Source: Mycobacterium sp. (GTDB lineage Bacteria; Actinomycetota; Actinomycetes; Mycobacteriales; Mycobacteriaceae). From it: a DNA stretch of 64,000 nt. The notes beneath the pieces are model-generated. The model was not told where the DNA came from, ran no database searches, and saw only the letters and a list, made by a program, of their open reading frames with translations. The stretch is from contig RXJD01000016.1 in the NCBI GenBank assembly GCA_003987775.1, positions 41,947 to 105,946 of the forward strand. The letters are read 5' to 3'. Both the position numbers and the translations under genes were made by a program. Each line of letters begins with the position of its first letter. Position 1 is the first letter of the stretch. Of the stretch, positions 8,570 through 16,244 are shown one piece after another.

Positions 8570-8631
8570 CGCCGAGCGTGAAATGGGGGCGGGAAAATCA
8601 CCAAAAAGCCACCCTCAGTTCACGTTCGGCG
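8570..8631. terminator. Bidirectional intergenic hairpin between convergent genes
   Basis: CGCCGAGCGTGAA (8570-8582) pairs with TTCACGTTCGGCG (8619-8631); the only non-Watson-Crick position is a G-T wobble. The 36-base loop is A/G-rich. It fills the gap between the stop of the DUF1214 gene and the stop of the LLM gene, a typical place for a shared terminator. Similar GAGCGTGAA hairpins recur in mycobacterial intergenic regions, from memory. Confidence 0.55.
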
Positions 8632-9687
8632 CTACGTGGCGCGCACCAACTCGATCGCCCGGCCCAGCGTGTCGAGCTTCTCGCCCAATGTCTCGCCCGC
8701 CGGATAGAGCCGCACCGTGGTCACCCCCGCGTCGCGCCACACCGCCAGCCGGGCGCGCACCATCTCCTCGGTGCCGATCAGGGTGGTGGCAAGCACCATT
8801 TCGTCGGTGATCAAAGCGGCGGCTGCGGGCCGGTCGCCGGACTGCCAGCGTTCCCGCACCGCGGCGGCCACCTCGCTCCAGCCCTGCCGGCTGTAGGCCT
8901 GGTTGTAGAAGTTGGTGCTGGCCGAGCCCATTCCGCCGAGACTGAACGCGAGTTCCGCCTTGCGTCCGGCCACCATCTCGCGCAGCACGTCGTCGTCCGC
9001 CGCGAAGGCGACCTCGGCGCCCTGGCAGATGTCGAGGTCGGCGCGGGTGCGACCGGATGCGGCCAAACCCTCGTCCAGGTGGGCGAAGTAGGCATGGTCG
9101 GCACCCTCGGGAACGAAGCTGGTGCCTAACCAGCCGTCGGCGAGTTGCCCGGTGAGTCGCAGCATGGCCGGCGACAGAGTGGCCAGATAGATGGGAATCG
9201 GGTGTTCGGGTCGGGTGGACAACCGCATCGGTTTCGCCTCGCCGCCTGGTCGGGGGATCTGGAACTCCCGGCCGCAGTAGGAGATTTTGCCGCCCTGGAA
9301 GACCTGCCGGACGATCTCGACGGTCTCGCGGATGCGCGACAACGGCCTGTCGAAGGCGATGCCGTGCAGGCCTTCGATCACCTGCGGCCCCGAGGCGCCG
9401 AGGCCCAGCAGGAAGCGGCCCCCGGACAGGTTGGACAACGTGATCGCCGTCTGGGCGACCAGCACCGGCGACCGGGTACCGACCTGCATGACGCCGGAAC
9501 CGAGCAGCATCGTGTCGGTGCGGGCCGCGAGATACCCCAGCGCCGACGGGGCGTCAGCCCCCCACGCCTCGGCGACCCAGCACATGTCGAGCCCGAGCCG
9601 TTCGGCCTCGGCCACGAAATCCACGGTTTCGGCCACGTGCGCGGTTTGGGCCGTGGACAATTCGACCGTGGTCGCAGTCCGCATCAC
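8632..9687 (-). CDS. LLM-class F420-dependent oxidoreductase
   Basis: A 351-aa luciferase-like TIM-barrel enzyme. Family features are AERLGLDMCWVAEAWGADA near the N-terminus, GSGVMQVGTRSPVLVAQTA, and the coenzyme-binding SGGRFLLGLGASGPQV. Mycobacterial members of this length commonly use F420 rather than FMN; the cofactor is inferred. GTG 9687 overlaps the stop of the SRPBCC gene by four bases (ATG 9684 is possible), so the pair is co-translated. The substrate is unknown, but a lipid-binding SRPBCC partner suggests a hydrophobic one. Confidence 0.88.
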   Translation of the reverse strand: MMRTATTVELSTAQTAHVAETVDFVAEAERLGLDMCWVAEAWGADAPSALGYLAARTDTMLLGSGVMQVGTRSPVLVAQTAITLSNLSGGRFLLGLGASGPQVIEGLHGIAFDRPLSRIRETVEIVRQVFQGGKISYCGREFQIPRPGGEAKPMRLSTRPEHPIPIYLATLSPAMLRLTGQLADGWLGTSFVPEGADHAYFAHLDEGLAASGRTRADLDICQGAEVAFAADDDVLREMVAGRKAELAFSLGGMGSASTNFYNQAYSRQGWSEVAAAVRERWQSGDRPAAAALITDEMVLATTLIGTEEMVRARLAVWRDAGVTTVRLYPAGETLGEKLDTLGRAIELVRAT

Positions 9688-10208
9688 CGCACCCCGTGCT
9701 CGGCCAGCCTCTTGATCGCCGCCAGCGTCTTGTCGATCGCGGCCTCGAACTCCCGCAGCCGGACGAACACTATCTTCTGTTCCTTGTCCGGCATCGCATC
9801 GATGGCGTTGGACAACCCCGAACGGCCGGGCCCCATCTGCGTCCAGAACGAGAGCACGGTGCCTCCGTCGCGGGGGGTCAACCGGAATCGCCAGGTGGCT
9901 GCTGGGTATTCGGGTTCACCGACCGCCCAGGCGAATTCGCGGGGCCGGTCGAAGGAAACGATGTGTGACGTGGTGCTCCATCGCCCGAACGCCTCGTGCT
10001 CGTTGTGCCCGACGAACCGGGCTCCGATCCGGGGTTCGCTGACTCCATCCAGCCACGACACCGATTGCAGCTCGTTGCTCAGGGTCGGCATCAGCTCGAT
10101 GTCGGAGACCAGGCTCCAGACCCGTTGCGGCTCGGCGTCGACCCAGGTCGAGGATTCCACCGTCGGTTTGTCCGCATAGCGCGCGCCGGTCCACTCCATT
10201 CGGCCCAT
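9684..10208 (-). CDS. SRPBCC-family lipid/polyketide-binding protein
   Basis: A 174-aa START/SRPBCC helix-grip protein. It has an N-terminal strand (TVESSTWVDAEPQRVWSLVS), then helices and seven-strand-like segments (GARFVGHNEH, TTSHIVSFDRPREFAWAV, TWRFRLTPRDGGTVLSFW), and a long C-terminal helix. Such proteins bind or cyclise hydrophobic ligands. It is the first gene of a two-gene leftward unit with the LLM oxidoreductase (GTGA overlap). Confidence 0.82.
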   Translation of the reverse strand: MGRMEWTGARYADKPTVESSTWVDAEPQRVWSLVSDIELMPTLSNELQSVSWLDGVSEPRIGARFVGHNEHEAFGRWSTTSHIVSFDRPREFAWAVGEPEYPAATWRFRLTPRDGGTVLSFWTQMGPGRSGLSNAIDAMPDKEQKIVFVRLREFEAAIDKTLAAIKRLAEHGVR

Positions 10209-10238
10209 TCTCCACCCAAGTCCACCCGAAAACGCAGT

Positions 10239-10293
10239 GAGACTGCGCCCAGGGATACCCGATGTCGAAATGACACACCCTGGGCGCAGTCTC
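10239..10293. terminator. Perfect 16-bp inverted repeat downstream of the desaturase
   Basis: GAGACTGCGCCCAGGG (10239-10254) and its exact complement CCCTGGGCGCAGTCTC (10278-10293) flank a 23-base loop. It sits between the desaturase stop (10320) and the SRPBCC start (10208), both leftward. It would fold in the desaturase transcript and separate the two units. No U-tract is present, so it may be a mycobacterial-type terminator, a transcript stabiliser, or a dispersed repeat. Confidence 0.55.
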
Positions 10294-10319
10294 GGCGCCG
10301 TCAGCTCAGGCTCGAACGG

Positions 10320-11426
10320 TTATGCGGCCACCAGCTCCAATTCGGCCGGAGCGGATTCCTTCGGCCGCCGGTGCCACGAGTCCGGAACGCTCAGCCGGAT
10401 GATCTTGCGCACCACGGTGCCGAACTGCTTGAGCAGCGGTCCCTTGTTGTAGGGGATGCCGTAGCGCTCGCAGATCTCCTGAACCTCCGGCGCGATCTCC
10501 GCGTACCGGCGGGCCGGAATGTCCGGGAACAGATGGTGCTCGATCTGGTGTGACAGGTTGCCGGACATCACGTGGAAGAACTTGCCGCCGGTCAGGTTCG
10601 CCGAGCCGAGCACCTGGCGGAAGTACCACTGGCCGCGCGACTCGTTCTCGGTCTCTTCCATGGTGAATTCCTGCGTGCCCTCCGGAAAGTGGCCGCAGAA
10701 GATGATCGTGTAGGCCCACACGTTGCGCATCAGGTTCGCCGTGAGGTTGCCGGCGAAGACGAACGGCGCGAACGGCCCAGCCAACAGCGGGAAGGCCACG
10801 TAGTCCTTCAGTGTCTGACGACGGACCTTCCGCCAGATCTCCCGCAGCGTGTCGCGCTTGTCACGCAGCGTGATCTCTCCGGCGCGGATCCGCTCGGTCT
10901 CCAGCTCGTGCAGCGCCACACCGTATTGGAACAGCACCATCAGCAGGAACGCGTAGACCGGATTGCCCAGGAAGTACGGCTGCCAGCGCTGGTCCTCGCT
11001 CATCCGCAGGATGCCGTAGCCGATGTCGCGGTCCATGCCCACGATGTTGGTGTGGGTGTGGTGCATGTAGTTGTGCGAGTGTCGCCACTGGTCCGACGGG
11101 CAGGCGCTGTCCCACTCGAAGTCGCGGCCGGAGATGGTCGGGTCACGCATCCAGTCGTACTGGCCGTGCATGATGTTGTGACCGACCTCCATATTGTCCA
11201 GGATCTTCGCGAAGCCCAGCATCGCGGTGCCGAACAACCAGGTCGGCGGCAGGAACAGCAGCGCACGACCGCCGACCTCCAGGGCGCGCTGGGCCTTGAT
11301 GACCTTGCGGATGTACTCCGCGTCCTTTTCACCAAGGTCGGCCATCACCCGTTCCCTGATGGCGTCGAGCTCCCGGCCGAAGGCGTCGGCCTGCTCCTTG
11401 GTCAGCGTGATCTTGTTCTGCGACAT
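10320..11426 (-). CDS. Membrane fatty-acid desaturase, DesA3-type
   Basis: A 368-aa di-iron membrane desaturase. Three histidine boxes are visible: GHNIMHGQ (H1), HSHNYMHHTH (H2) and SHQIEHHLFP (H3). Hydrophobic pairs lie around LLFLPPTWLFGTAMLGF and the FAPFVFAGNL region. By family it introduces a cis double bond (stearoyl-CoA delta-9 type) at the inner membrane. The reductase encoded just upstream matches the partner gene order Rv3229c (desA3)-Rv3230c of M. tuberculosis, which lies elsewhere in that genome. Regulated, by inference, by the TetR gene divergent from the reductase. Confidence 0.9.
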   Translation of the reverse strand: MSQNKITLTKEQADAFGRELDAIRERVMADLGEKDAEYIRKVIKAQRALEVGGRALLFLPPTWLFGTAMLGFAKILDNMEVGHNIMHGQYDWMRDPTISGRDFEWDSACPSDQWRHSHNYMHHTHTNIVGMDRDIGYGILRMSEDQRWQPYFLGNPVYAFLLMVLFQYGVALHELETERIRAGEITLRDKRDTLREIWRKVRRQTLKDYVAFPLLAGPFAPFVFAGNLTANLMRNVWAYTIIFCGHFPEGTQEFTMEETENESRGQWYFRQVLGSANLTGGKFFHVMSGNLSHQIEHHLFPDIPARRYAEIAPEVQEICERYGIPYNKGPLLKQFGTVVRKIIRLSVPDSWHRRPKESAPAELELVAA

Positions 11427-11487
11427 GGCTTTTCCTCCTTGAAGTGTGTGTTGGCAAAAGGGCTGTTGAAGGGCTGTTGGAGTGCTG

Positions 11488-12561
11488 CTAGAGGGCCAGA
11501 TCGACGTCGCCGACCGGAACGGTGACGCAGATCTGCACGTCCTCGTCGGGGGCGGTGGAGACGGCGCCGGTGATCAGATTGCGCACGGTGCCGGAGGTCT
11601 TGCGGCGCGTGCAGGTGTGGCAGATGCCCATCCGGCATCCGTTCTGCGGCTTGAGGCCGGCCGATTCGGCCTGCTCCAACAGCGACCGCCCGTCATCGGT
11701 GACGTCGACCTTGCTGTCGGCGAAAGTGACCCGGCCACCGGTCGGGTTGGCCGGCGGCTCGAACACCGGCGGCACGAAACTTTCAGTGAACACATTTTCA
11801 CAGAGTCCCTTGACGGCATCGACCAAAGCGTCTGGCCCGCAGACGAACACCGCGTCGGGCGCCTCCATCGCGGCGGCCAGATGCTCGGCGCCGAAACGGC
11901 CTTTCAGATCACCCGAACCCGAACGGGTGAAGCCGTGCAGGACCCGAACCCCGCGCATTGCTGCCAGTTCCTCGCGGTAGCACGCCTCCTCGGGGGTGCG
12001 GGCGTAGTGCACGAACGCGAGCTCGCCGGAATGCCCCCGCGCGACCAGCGTGCGCAGCATCGCCAGCACGGGCGTGATTCCGCTGCCGCCGGAGATGAAC
12101 AGGATGCGGCGGGGCAGTTGCTCCGGCAGTACGAAGTCACCGCCGACGCCGTCCAGGCCGACCACCATGCCGCGGCGGGCCCGCTCGTACAGGTAGCTCG
12201 ACACCAGTCCGCCGTCGTGCACACCGACGGTCAGCTCGATCTCCGTGCTGCCCTCGACGTTTGCCGGGGAGTAGCACCGCGAGTGCATCCGCCCGTCGAT
12301 CTCGACGGTCACGTTCACGAACTGGCCGGCCCGGGCGTGGTGGCGCTCAGTGAACGCGGCGTTCGGAGCCAGCGTCAGGGTGACGCTGCGCGGGGTGGTC
12401 CGCCGCACGTCGACCACCTTGGCGCGGGCCTCACCGGAGGTCCACGTCGGCGTCACGAGCTCGGTGTACCGGTCGACGCCGTGCGGGCCGGTGAGCAGAT
12501 CAACGAGGTCGGAACTCAGGACTCGCTTGGCGATCGTCCGAGTGAAAGTTTGAGTGAACAT
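11488..12561 (-). CDS. Desaturase electron-transfer reductase (FAD/NAD(P)H, 2Fe-2S)
   Basis: About 357 aa. The order is an FAD-binding barrel with RCYSP(A)N, then an NAD(P)-binding domain with ISGGSGITPVLAMLR and FVCGPDALVDA, then a C-terminal plant-type [2Fe-2S] ferredoxin domain (GCRMGICHTC plus a distal Cys in VQICVTV). It passes electrons from NAD(P)H to the di-iron desaturase encoded next. ATG 12561 is chosen over the longer frame because the latter runs into the promoter. The start overlaps GTGAAC half sites also found in the divergent operator. Confidence 0.9.
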   Translation of the reverse strand: MFTQTFTRTIAKRVLSSDLVDLLTGPHGVDRYTELVTPTWTSGEARAKVVDVRRTTPRSVTLTLAPNAAFTERHHARAGQFVNVTVEIDGRMHSRCYSPANVEGSTEIELTVGVHDGGLVSSYLYERARRGMVVGLDGVGGDFVLPEQLPRRILFISGGSGITPVLAMLRTLVARGHSGELAFVHYARTPEEACYREELAAMRGVRVLHGFTRSGSGDLKGRFGAEHLAAAMEAPDAVFVCGPDALVDAVKGLCENVFTESFVPPVFEPPANPTGGRVTFADSKVDVTDDGRSLLEQAESAGLKPQNGCRMGICHTCTRRKTSGTVRNLITGAVSTAPDEDVQICVTVPVGDVDLAL

Positions 12562-12622
12562 GTGTACACCGTGACACCGGTCGGTGCAGGTGGTCAAGGG
12601 TTTTCACCCGTTCTGTGTTACG

Positions 12623-12637
12623 GTTCACATAGTGAAC
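12623..12637. promoter_or_regulatory. Operator of the desaturase/TetR divergent region
   Basis: A perfect palindrome GTTCAC-ATA-GTGAAC. The TetR start codon (GTG 12632) is inside its right half, so repressor binding would block a leaderless TetR transcript directly. It lies 61 bp upstream of the reductase start. GTGAAC half sites also occur at 12554-12559. Similar GTGAAC-based sites are known for the Pseudomonas DesT desaturase repressor, a family parallel recalled from the literature. Confidence 0.65.
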
Positions 12638-13318
12638 AGTCGTACTCCTAGCTCACACTCGCGGCGGTCGAGCCGAGAACGGGGGCGCGAAAGCTCCCGT
12701 GATACGCCCTCGCGCGAGGAACGCAAAGAGGCAACCCGGCGGGCGATCATCGCCGCGGCGCTCAAGGCACTCAACGACCGCAGTTTCAGCAATCTGAGCC
12801 TGCGTGAGGTCACCCGGGAGGCGGGCATCGTTCCGGCGGCCTTCTACCGGCATTTCGAGTCGATGGAGGCACTCGGCCTGGTGCTGATCGACGAATCCTT
12901 CCGCAGCCTGCGCGACACGCTGCGCGGGGCCCGGGCCGGCAAGCTGGACCCCAGCCGGGTTATCGAGTCCTCGGTGGAGATCCTGATCGGCAGCGTCGCC
13001 GAACAGCGCGAGCACTGGCGCTTCATCTCACGCGAGCGCTCCACCGGCGTTGCCGTGCTGCGCTACGCGATCCGCACCGAGATCAGGCTGATCGTGTCTG
13101 AGCTGGCCACCGACCTGGCCCGGTTTCCCCGGTTGAACGAGTGGAGCACCGAGGATCTCAACGTGCTGGCAAGCCTGTTCGTCAACGCGATGATCGTCAC
13201 CGCCGAGGCCATCGAAGACGCGCAGAGCGCCGAAGCGCTGGAAGACATTCACCGCACCGCGGTCAAACAGCTCCGGATGATCACCATCGGGGTCGCTTCA
13301 TGGAAGAGCGAACCCTGA
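12632..13318 (+). CDS. TetR-family regulator of the desaturase system (DesT/FabR-like)
   Basis: A 228-aa regulator. It has a basic, serine-rich N-terminal tail, a helix-turn-helix (about residues 45-75: FSNLSLREVTREAGIVPAAF followed by YRHFESMEAL), and a helical effector domain. The HTH sequence resembles DesT/FabR regulators that sense acyl-CoA saturation. GTG 12632 lies within the GTTCAC-ATA-GTGAAC palindrome. Divergent from the reductase-desaturase operon; probably represses it and itself. The acyl-CoA ligand is inferred from the family. Confidence 0.85.
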   Translation: MNSRTPSSHSRRSSRERGRESSRDTPSREERKEATRRAIIAAALKALNDRSFSNLSLREVTREAGIVPAAFYRHFESMEALGLVLIDESFRSLRDTLRGARAGKLDPSRVIESSVEILIGSVAEQREHWRFISRERSTGVAVLRYAIRTEIRLIVSELATDLARFPRLNEWSTEDLNVLASLFVNAMIVTAEAIEDAQSAEALEDIHRTAVKQLRMITIGVASWKSEP

Positions 13319-13630
13319 TCAGACCTCGTTCTCGTCAACGACCTGGAACAACGAGGGTCCGTCCTCGGGAACACCGTCGATCTGACCGCGGTGGGCGCGG
13401 CCGGGCATGTCATCGACCGGCTCGACATCCGGGATGACATCGGGCTCCTCTTCGGCGAGCCGCTGGTCCAGCGACTCCCCCTCGCGCTCTTCCCGCGCGG
13501 TCATGCCGAACTTGTCGGCCTCGCTCCAACCCTCGGGCGGATCGACGACGATGTCTCCGTCATCGTTGAGCAGCTCGTCGGAGTCGGTGGACTCGGACGG
13601 GTCCAGGGTGTTGTCGGGACCGGTTTCCAT
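13319..13630 (-). CDS. DUF5709 family acidic protein
   Basis: A 103-aa, very acidic and probably largely disordered protein. The segments VVDPPEGWSEADKFGMTA and EREGESLDQRLAEEEPD match the DUF5709 pattern common in mycobacteria and relatives. ATG 13630 is chosen; a longer frame adds an unlikely Cys/Trp-rich leader. Its stop abuts the convergent TetR gene stop. No function is known. Confidence 0.8.
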   Translation of the reverse strand: METGPDNTLDPSESTDSDELLNDDGDIVVDPPEGWSEADKFGMTAREEREGESLDQRLAEEEPDVIPDVEPVDDMPGRAHRGQIDGVPEDGPSLFQVVDENEV

Positions 13631-13659
13631 AGCCGCATTATTTCCCACCGGCGGTGCGG

Positions 13660-14421
13660 CTAAACAGACAGCGGGAACCCACCACTGACCTTGAGGGTTT
13701 CGCCGGTGATGAACGACGCATCGTCCGAGCACAGGTAGAGCATCGCCGCCACCACGTCGTCCATCGTGCAGAGCCGGTGCACCAGCTGAAGGTCGTGGAC
13801 GTAATCCTCGACCAGCGATCGCGGCACATCGGCGAGTGCGCTCTCGGTGTTGGTCATTCCGGGCGCAATCGCGTTGACGCGGATCAGGTCCGGCGAGAGC
13901 TCGGAGGCAAAGGCCACCGTCAAGCCGCGCACCGCCAGTTTGGACACCCCGTAGGGGGTACTGCTGGAATAACCGGCCGCCGACGACATGTTCAGCACCA
14001 CCCCGCCACCACGGCCGCGCATCGAATCACGGCACGCCAGAGTGCAATTGATGACTCCCATGACATTGACGTCGAACATGCCGCGCAGGTCCGCACGGGA
14101 GAGGGCGCCAAACGGCTGGTTGTACTTCATCAGGTGGCGGCCGGCGTTGTTGATGAGAATGTCGACGCCACCCAATGTTTCGGCCGCAACCGCCACCGCG
14201 GCGTCGACCTGATATTCGTCGGCCACGTCGCAGGGCACCGCGATCGACTGCGCCCCTTGCGATGTCAGTTCGGCGGCCACCTGGGCGGCACTCGCGATGT
14301 CGATGTCGGCGATCACAACGCCGGCCCCACGAGCCGCGAGCGCCCGAGCGAAAGCGCGCCCGAGCCCGGCGGCCGCGCCAGTGATGAACGCGGTCTTGCC
14401 GGCGAACGCCTGCCCGGTCAC
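13660..14421 (-). CDS. Short-chain dehydrogenase/reductase
   Basis: About 253 aa. It has the Rossmann motif TGAAAGLGRAF, the NNAG motif, the catalytic Ser-Tyr-Lys (SSAAGYSSSTPYGVSK) and a C-terminal GGFPLSV. It is an NAD(P)-dependent oxidoreductase of unknown substrate. GTG 14421 overlaps the upstream GNAT stop as GTGA, the coupling used repeatedly in this window. ATG 14445 would add eight residues and overlap by 28 bases. Confidence 0.88.
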   Translation of the reverse strand: MTGQAFAGKTAFITGAAAGLGRAFARALAARGAGVVIADIDIASAAQVAAELTSQGAQSIAVPCDVADEYQVDAAVAVAAETLGGVDILINNAGRHLMKYNQPFGALSRADLRGMFDVNVMGVINCTLACRDSMRGRGGGVVLNMSSAAGYSSSTPYGVSKLAVRGLTVAFASELSPDLIRVNAIAPGMTNTESALADVPRSLVEDYVHDLQLVHRLCTMDDVVAAMLYLCSDDASFITGETLKVSGGFPLSV

Positions 14422-15032
14422 TGCGGGTCGCGCCACATCGGCCACAGCGTCGGACCACCGTCGGGAATCGTGATCTCCCCGGTTACCCGGAAGCCGAAAC
14501 GTTCGTAATACGGCACGTTTTCAGGCTTGGAGGACTCTAAGTAGGCGGGGCAGTACTCGGCGTCGCAACGCTGCAACCGGGACCGCATCAGCACCTGCCC
14601 GAAACCCCGGCCACGAACGTCCGGATCGCTGCCGACGACCGCCAGATACCAATGCGGCTCTTCTGGATGCGCGCGTTTCATGATCTCCTGCAGCTCACGG
14701 CCCCGCTGGGTTCGCGTCCCGAACGCCCGCAGGAAGGTGGGCAGCTGCGCCAGTTCCGCCCAGCGTGATTCCCGCCATTGATTCGGCGGATCCCACAGTG
14801 CGGCCGCACCGATGTCCGCTCCTTCGCAGGCCACCTCGACGCCGCCGCGCGGCAGATGGTGATGGCGGGTCATCGTGGCGAACACCCGGCCCAGGTGCTT
14901 CCGCCGCGCGTCATCGTCGGGCAGGATCCACATCGTGACCGGGTCGTCGAAGAAGGCGCGGCCCAGAGTGCGGCTCAACTTGCGAAGGTCAGCTTTGTGC
15001 GCCGGGCGCGCCTGCGGAGTCACCTCACTCAC
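14418..15032 (-). CDS. GNAT-family N-acetyltransferase
   Basis: About 204 aa from GTG 15032. The acetyl-CoA-binding motif A is seen as HWYLAVVGSDPDVRGRGFGQVLM, followed by ESSKPENVPYYERFGFRV (motif B, C-terminal strand). It transfers an acetyl group to an amine of unknown identity. Context between the SDR and fgd2 corresponds to Rv0133. A longer open frame to 15263 runs into the divergent fgd2 gene and is not favoured. Confidence 0.85.
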   Translation of the reverse strand: MSEVTPQARPAHKADLRKLSRTLGRAFFDDPVTMWILPDDDARRKHLGRVFATMTRHHHLPRGGVEVACEGADIGAAALWDPPNQWRESRWAELAQLPTFLRAFGTRTQRGRELQEIMKRAHPEEPHWYLAVVGSDPDVRGRGFGQVLMRSRLQRCDAEYCPAYLESSKPENVPYYERFGFRVTGEITIPDGGPTLWPMWRDPQ

Positions 15033-15108
15033 GGTAGGTGGCTGAGGTGAGGCACGCCAGCCTGTGCGCTGAAGGTGTGGGGGCAGGGGGCGAGGGTATT
15101 CCGATGCC

Positions 15109-16182
15109 ATGACCGGTCTCTCGAGAAGGGCGATGGCGCAGCTGGCCGCCGGAATGGGCGTGGCTGCTGCCGCCGGGCTGTCCGGTTGCCAGTCACGGCA
15201 GGCGCCCGGGTCCGCGCAGCCGCGGGATGTCGGATTCGTGTTGTCCCACGAGCAGTTCCGCACCGATCAACTGGTCTCGCAGGCGCAGGCCGCCGAGAAC
15301 GCCGGGTTCACCTACGTCTGGGCCAGCGATCATCTGCAGCCGTGGCAGGACAACCAGGGACACTCCATGTTCCCCTGGCTGACGTTGGCACTGGTGGGCA
15401 ACAGCACCAGCCGGATCTCCTTCGGCACCGGGGTGACCTGCCCGACCTATCGCTACCATCCGGCCACCGTCGCGCAGGCATTCGCGTCACTGGCCATCCT
15501 CAGTCCGGGCCGGGTCTTTCTGGGCCTTGGCACCGGTGAACGTCTCAACGAGCAAGCCGCCACCAACACCTACGGCAACTACACCGAGCGTCACGACCGG
15601 CTGGTAGAGGCGATCGGATTGATCCGGCAGCTGTGGAGCGGCGAGCGAATCTCCTTCGAAGGCAAGTATTTTCAGACGAACTCGCTGAAACTGTACGACG
15701 TGCCCGCCGCGCCGCCGCCGATCTTCGTGGCCGCCGGCGGACCCAAGAGCGCAACGCTGGCCGGTCGGTACAGCGACGGGTGGATCGCCCAGGCGCCCGA
15801 TATCACGAACGCGAAACTGCTCGCCGCGTTCAACGCGGGCGCGCAGCAGGCAGGTCGCAACCCCGCCACCATGGGCAAGCGTGCCGAGTTGTTCGCCGTC
15901 GTCGGTGACGCCGCTACCGCCGCGCGCGCCGCGGCGCTGTGGCGATTCACCGCCGGCGCCGTCGATCAACCCAACCCCGTCGAGATCCAGCGCGCCGCCG
16001 AGACGAATCCGACCGAGAAGGTGCTCGGCAATTGGACCGTGGGCACCGACCCGGCTGTGCACATCAACGCCGTGCAGGCGATTCTCGAAGCGGGTGCCGT
16101 GCCGTTCCTGCACTTCCCCCAGGATGACCCGCACACCGCGATCGACTTCTACCGCACCAGCGTGCTGCCCAAACTGCGCTGA
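15109..16182 (+). CDS. fgd2: Tat-exported F420-dependent hydroxymycolic acid dehydrogenase (fHMAD)
   Basis: A 357-aa LLM-class F420 enzyme with a twin-arginine lipoprotein leader: SRRAMAQ at residues 5-11, a hydrophobic alanine run, then the lipobox LSGC (Cys27). The barrel shows WASDHLQPWQD, TGVTCPTYRYHPATVAQA and GLGTGERLNE, close to F420-dependent glucose-6-phosphate dehydrogenases. The M. tuberculosis counterpart Rv0132c oxidises hydroxymycolic to ketomycolic acids in the envelope and needs F420 outside the membrane. Placed beside fadE1 and htdZ as in M. tuberculosis. Whether this species makes ketomycolates is not shown here. Confidence 0.9.
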   Translation: MTGLSRRAMAQLAAGMGVAAAAGLSGCQSRQAPGSAQPRDVGFVLSHEQFRTDQLVSQAQAAENAGFTYVWASDHLQPWQDNQGHSMFPWLTLALVGNSTSRISFGTGVTCPTYRYHPATVAQAFASLAILSPGRVFLGLGTGERLNEQAATNTYGNYTERHDRLVEAIGLIRQLWSGERISFEGKYFQTNSLKLYDVPAAPPPIFVAAGGPKSATLAGRYSDGWIAQAPDITNAKLLAAFNAGAQQAGRNPATMGKRAELFAVVGDAATAARAAALWRFTAGAVDQPNPVEIQRAAETNPTEKVLGNWTVGTDPAVHINAVQAILEAGAVPFLHFPQDDPHTAIDFYRTSVLPKLR

Positions 16183-16244
16183 TCCTACGATGGTGTGACT
16201 CAACGATGCCGGCGCAGCGCTGCGCCGGGGAACGGTGGCCAACC

